This document shows positions 60,901 to 64,000 of a DNA stretch of 64,000 bases, piece after piece. Position numbers and translations under genes: made by a program. How positions within the stretch are numbered: position 1 is the first letter of the stretch; the number at the start of each line of letters is the position of its first letter. Source of the DNA: Fratercula arctica (lineage: Eukaryota; Chordata; Aves; Charadriiformes; Alcidae); NCBI GenBank assembly GCA_947846985.1, contig CANTUZ010000003.1, forward strand, positions 59,344,096 through 59,408,095. The letters run 5' to 3'. The notes beneath the pieces are model-generated. The model made no database searches and was not told the origin of the DNA. It was given only the letters and a program-made list of their open reading frames with translations.

Positions 60901-62276
60901 CTGGCATGGGAAAATATATTAAGAGTATTTGGGGCATTTTTTAATTAAGAGGCATCTTTGTAATAAACAGGAAGTATAAAAAATAAATCCGATCCATTTG
61001 TCTGAGTTACATTTTTTATTAAGATACAAGAGGAGGAGCTAGAAATAAAAGAATGACCTGTTGTCATCTGTCTCATACAAAGTTCCCCATGTTTTCAATT
61101 TAGGTATGAGAGATGGCAGCATTTAGCAAAGTTGCAAGGTGGGGTAGAGTGAATTTGCTTTTTATACTTCCTTTCAAGGACAGAGCTGTAAGGCATTGCT
61201 ATAGAAAATTATGGCCTGAGTCTATGAAGAGCAGCTTTATGCAGCCATCCCAGATGAAGAGCATCCAGCGATGGCAGTGGGTGTGCTGGGTGGGGAATGA
61301 ATGTGGCGGAAGGCATAAGAGGTGGGGTGTGTGCTCACCATTTTGACTTGCCGTGGCTGTTTCAGAAAACATGGAGGACATGCAGCAGGAGGCAGAGAAG
61401 AGTAGCAACCTGGCAGGCCTGTCAGCAGAGCACCAGTTTTCTGACGCGGAGGAGTCAGACGGTGAGGATGGCGACGACAACGACGATGACGATGAAGATG
61501 AGGATGATTTTGATGATACTCAGGGAGACTCGACACCAAAAACCAGATCAAGAAGCACCAGCCCGCAGCCCCCTCGGTTCTCCTCCCTGTCGGTGAACTC
61601 AGCTGGGGCATCACAGGGGGCTTCCCCTGAGGGCTCTCTTTCCGTGGGACACTCCTCCCTCATCAGTTACTTGGTCACCTTACCTAGCATTCAGGTTACT
61701 CAGCTTATAACACCAAGCGACTCCTGCGAAGACTCACAGATGACAGAATATCAGAGGTTTTTCCAGAGTAAGAGTACCGATTCAGAGCCCGATAAAGACA
61801 AGTTGGACATACCTAGTTGCATGGATGAGGATTACGTGCTTTCGTTAGACCCCAGTTCGTCTCCAAGGGACCTTTCACCTTCCAGTCGACAGTCGTCACC
61901 CGGCTACGATTCTTCGCCCTACAGAGATAACTCACCAAAGAGGTATTTAATGCCAAAAGGTGATTTGTCACCCAGAAGGCACCTGTCACCCCGAAGAGAT
62001 ATTTCACCCATGAGGCACCTTTCCCCACGGAAGGAGGCTGTGCTGAGGAGAGAGTTATCACCAAGACGGGACATGTCACCAAGACGTCACCTATCGCCAA
62101 GGAGACCGATGTCACCAGGGAAAGACGTGTCTGTTCGAAGAGATTTGTCTCCTAGGCGAGAGAGGAGATATATGGCCTCTGTTAGAGCGGCGTCTCCCCG
62201 GAGGGGCTTATACCATAATCCAGCATTGTCCATGGGTCAATATTTACAGTCTGAATCTATTCCAGTGGGGCATTCA
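46674..62276 (+). CDS. HIVEP2: HIVEP2 (Schnurri-2), partial coding region, five of the coding exons
   Basis: Joined exons are 46674-51917, 52674-52828, 57931-58106, 60723-60824 and 61366-62276. Every junction has GT/AG ends and the phases agree (0, 2, 1, 1, 0), giving 2196 uninterrupted codons. The product is a nuclear ZAS-family transcription factor. Members bind kappaB-like GGGACTTTCC sites through either of two separated C2H2 finger pairs, and take part in NF-kappaB, BMP/Smad, immune and neuronal gene control. HIVEP2 is chosen over HIVEP1 and HIVEP3 from the recalled N-terminus ([10 protein letters not shown] here), the sequence around both finger pairs, and the SP-basic repeat array near the C-terminus. 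Human HIVEP2 is about 2446 residues, so roughly 250 C-terminal residues should lie in one more exon beyond 64000. No frameshift or internal stop is seen, so the gene appears intact. Confidence 0.95.
51918..52673 (+). other. HIVEP2: HIVEP2 intron after the giant exon
   Basis: It begins GTAAAT and ends TTCTACAG. The frame reads through for five codons (VNERF) to a TAA at 51933-51935 that overlaps an AATAAA hexamer at 51934-51939. The rest has no recognised feature. Confidence 0.9.
52674..52828 (+). CDS. HIVEP2: HIVEP2 coding exon, residues 1749-1800 (linker before second finger pair)
   Basis: The 155-nt exon follows a TTGTTCTACAG acceptor and ends GAAGGAGG|GTAAGA. It enters in phase 0 and leaves two bases of a Gly codon, completed by the first base of the next exon. 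It encodes a basic linker with [10 protein letters not shown] and [14 protein letters not shown], which matches my recall of human HIVEP2 just upstream of the C-terminal fingers. It carries no domain of its own. It sits 756 bp after the giant exon. Confidence 0.95.
52829..57930 (+). other. HIVEP2: HIVEP2 intron, 5.1 kb
   Basis: It begins GTAAGA and ends CTTCCAACAG. It is AT-rich and free of recognised CR1. Frames of 111 codons or fewer on either strand are not recognisable. No RNA gene was noticed. Confidence 0.88.
57931..58106 (+). CDS. HIVEP2: HIVEP2 coding exon, third zinc finger and first half of the fourth
   Basis: The 176-nt exon follows CTCTTCCAACAG and ends CTAAAG|GTACTA. It encodes an RGRGRGKY stretch, then C2H2 finger 3 (C1820, C1823, H1836, H1840), a non-canonical TDVRP linker, and the zinc-binding cysteines of finger 4 (C1848, C1851) up to the FKTK segment. 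The intron therefore interrupts finger 4 after one base of codon 1859. This C-terminal ZAS domain is known in the family to bind the same kappaB-like sites as the N-terminal pair. If the donor were not used, the frame would continue to a stop at 58154-58156 and finger 4 would lose its histidines. Confidence 0.96.
58107..60722 (+). other. HIVEP2: HIVEP2 intron that splits the fourth zinc finger, 2.6 kb
   Basis: It begins GTACTA and ends with a weak acceptor TGATCCGTAG. An AATAAA lies at 58216-58221, followed by a T/G-rich stretch at about 58255-58275. A 15-T run is at 60514-60528. No other feature is recognised. Confidence 0.88.
60723..60824 (+). CDS. HIVEP2: HIVEP2 coding exon, second half of the fourth zinc finger
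   Basis: The 102-nt exon follows CTGATCCGTAG and ends GAAGCAG|GTATGC. It completes Gly1859 and supplies H1864 and H1870, so finger 4 has an H-x5-H spacing (HMKSKAH), then [18 protein letters not shown]. The acceptor has a short, purine-interrupted pyrimidine tract, unusually weak compared with the other acceptors of this gene. The exon is confirmed by the exact phase fit and by its match to recalled family sequence. Confidence 0.93.
60825..61365 (+). other. HIVEP2: HIVEP2 intron, 541 bp
   Basis: It begins GTATGC and ends GGCTGTTTCAG. Nothing else is recognised inside. Confidence 0.88.
61366..62276 (+). CDS. HIVEP2: HIVEP2 coding exon, acidic run and SP-basic repeat array
   Basis: The 911-nt exon follows GTGGCTGTTTCAG and ends CATTCA|GTAAGT in phase 0, encoding residues 1893 (part) to 2196. 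It holds an acidic run (1919-1943, almost all D and E), a segment with [18 protein letters not shown], a conserved [18 protein letters not shown] stretch, and from about 2082 to 2172 eleven copies of a motif of the form SP followed by basic residues (mostly SPRR). Acidic and Ser/Pro-rich segments next to the C-terminal finger pair are characteristic of ZAS domains. The final coding exon is not in the window. Read-through of the donor would add a 22-residue tail and stop at 62340-62342. Confidence 0.95.
61932..62204 (+). repeat. HIVEP2: In-frame repeat encoding eleven SP-basic motifs
   Basis: Within the last coding exon of the window, a degenerate unit of about 24-30 bp repeats and encodes SPKR, SPRRH, SPRRD, SPMRH, SPRKE and similar motifs, separated mostly by 4-6 residues. 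It lies about 140 residues after the acidic run. The motif resembles the SPKK-type DNA minor-groove binding motif and also fits proline-directed kinase sites. Confidence 0.9.
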
Positions 62277-64000
62277 GTAAGTATGAAAGAATATTTTCAC
62301 TCCTGTTGTCAAAAACAGTGTTCCTACCTAATCTGTCCATAGGATTTTTAAAAACTTTGCTGCTTTGTAGAAGAAGGCATAAGCTTTGAGCCTTGGCAGG
62401 AAGTCCTGGAACAAATGCAAGAAATCTGGAATAGGCAGGGACCGAGACGGGATGTTGATTCAGTTAGATGCAACAGAGTCAGCCTAAGGGTCAAATCTTC
62501 ACTTGGTACAAGCCTGAGTAACTCCATTAACTTCAATGAAATTAGGCTGGCTTACATTAACTGCCTCCGTCTTTATTATATTTATTTTATATATATATTA
62601 TATTATTTTAAAATGTCCCAGGAAGCTTACATGGCATGTGTGGCTTGTTTCTGCACCATAAAACCTTTTACATCCCAGACTGTCAGATGGGATCGAGCCC
62701 AGATCAGGGCTTAAGGCCCTCATATTGCAGTACGGTGCCCATCACCAAAGTATTGTTTAATGGAATAAAAACGCTACAATAAATGGAACCTCTCAGAAAA
62801 ACAGGGTGCCCATCGAAATCAGGATTTGTGGCTGGAGTTTAAAGGATGTTGTTGTGTGACAGGAGCAGGCAGCTGTCTGCCCCGCAGAAAGTGCCATCAC
62901 GACTGGCTGTTTTGGCAGGGATGCAACCGTCTGGGTGGAAATGGAAATACGCAAAACTTGCACAGCTGCTGTCTCTGCTGTTCCCTTTCAGTAAATCAGC
63001 TCTCAGAAACTGCCGACTTGGCACTTTTGGCAGGCCCTAGCATTCACAAAGCACTCCCTCCACGCATACATTTGGTCTTTAGAGTTAAGGAACTTCTTTT
63101 ATTTATTTATGTAGTATGCTTCCCTTGCCATGTTTGATGTTGCTGCTGCCCTCTCACTGCCTGCTTTATCAGCCAATATGTGTGGGTTCAACCTGGGCAA
63201 GCTGTGACAGGCTCCCACTGCCTCTGGGTTCCTGCATCCCTGCCCTCCTCCCGGCAGGGCTCTCCTCCCCGCTTCCTCATCGCCAGTCTTCTCGGCCCTT
63301 TGGGTAGTCTGTGTGGTGCTTCTCTGCAGAGAAGTATTGAACCCTGAACCCATAAAATCAGCGTTTCCAGAGCTCTGGGGTGAATTGCTCTGTCGAGCTG
63401 ATGTGCTACCTGCGCCTGGGAGTGGAGTGAGGGATGCAGCTGGGCAAAGGTGGCTGAAGCAGGGATGGACTGAACAGAGCCGAGATGCCACCGGCCTGGC
63501 AGATCCAAAAGCCAGGGGGATTAGGGAAAGCTGCAACGTGTGTAGGAGAGAACAGCACAGTACTTCAGCTTAGACTACGCCCTGGTAAATTGTCGGGGAG
63601 AGCAGCAGAGAGGGGTGGCTGGCTAAGTGGTCCGTGAGGAAGGGCACGCTGAAACCCTGCTGCACCCTCATAGGGGCCATCACTGTGTAGCTGAGAGAGG
63701 ATACAAATCCCGCCAGGGGTTCTACTGACAAAGTAAGGAAGCACAACAAGAAGATAAAGAGCCACCAGTTTAACAGTCATGATGTCTTAGTATCAAATGG
63801 AAGGGATTATATGAGACGCCACAGCTGACATTGTGCAGGGAGCCCCAGTCCCTAATGTCCCATGTGAGATACTTCCACTGGCATCCTGCAGTAGGGATTT
63901 TGGATGTGTGAGGATGCTGGCAAAAGGGTGTGTAACAGTCACCCTTGGCCATCTGACAATTCTTGCTGTAATGTTTGCCTTGTGTGTTATGCACGCCTTC
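62277..64000 (+). other. HIVEP2: Start of the last HIVEP2 intron, runs off the window
   Basis: It begins GTAAGT, a strong donor. The final coding exon, expected to start with a segment like NLRRG by recall of the human protein, is not found before 64000. An AT dinucleotide stretch lies near 62588-62600 and AATAAA hexamers at 62764 and 62778. Frames around 63.1-63.6 kb on both strands are GC-driven and unrecognised. Confidence 0.8.

Noticed and set aside
1..64000. CRISPR array, bacterial operon, prophage or tRNA/rRNA genes
   Set aside because: No regularly spaced direct repeats, no operon-like coding density and no recognisable tRNA or rRNA. The content is that of a vertebrate intron-rich locus.
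1..64000. A novel multi-gene biological system
   Set aside because: Only one gene (HIVEP2), retrotransposon fragments and non-coding DNA can be supported. The regulatory ideas in the findings are the most unusual content.

Overview
This window looks like bird nuclear DNA. It carries several CR1 non-LTR retrotransposon copies with the (ATTCTATG)n-type 3' end that is abundant in birds, it has short introns, and its one recognisable gene is a vertebrate gene. I cannot name the species. The gene is HIVEP2 (Schnurri-2 / MBP-2), a large ZAS-family zinc-finger transcription factor, on the + strand. No second protein-coding gene could be supported on either strand.

Layout. Positions 1 to about 45.0 kb are non-coding and most likely 5'-UTR introns of HIVEP2 or upstream flank. 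This part holds six CR1 copies or remnants (about 0.5, 2.7-3.6, 20.8-21.1, 28.9-29.4, 31.5-32.0 and 35.7 kb), a possible relic of a LINE ORF1-like coding region (4.65-5.17 kb, minus strand), and three CpG-dense patches (about 19.1-19.8, 22.5-22.75 and 30.75-31.5 kb) that are candidate promoters or enhancers. From about 35.8 kb to the end I recognise no CR1.

The HIVEP2 part starts with a probable 45-nt non-coding exon (45008-45052). It is followed by the giant coding exon (46292-51917, ATG at 46674) and four more coding exons (52674-52828, 57931-58106, 60723-60824, 61366-62276). All splice phases agree, and the joined reading frame gives 2196 codons. The last coding exon lies beyond 64000. The protein has an N-terminal C2H2 finger pair (about residues 189-239), a basic KKKR motif (948-951), long Ser/Gln-rich regions, a second finger pair (about 1818-1870) split by an intron, an acidic run (1919-1943) and an array of eleven SP-basic motifs (2082-2172).

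The most interesting regulatory observations are in and around this gene. The leader is rich in upstream ORFs, including one of 23 codons that reads exactly across the predicted 45008-45052 / 46292 splice junction. There is an in-frame 57-codon N-terminal extension from a weak ATG. Two candidate intronic poly(A) signals would give proteins lacking some or all of the second finger pair. I found no evidence of a novel multi-gene system, and most of the first 45 kb shows nothing that can be annotated with confidence by reading alone.
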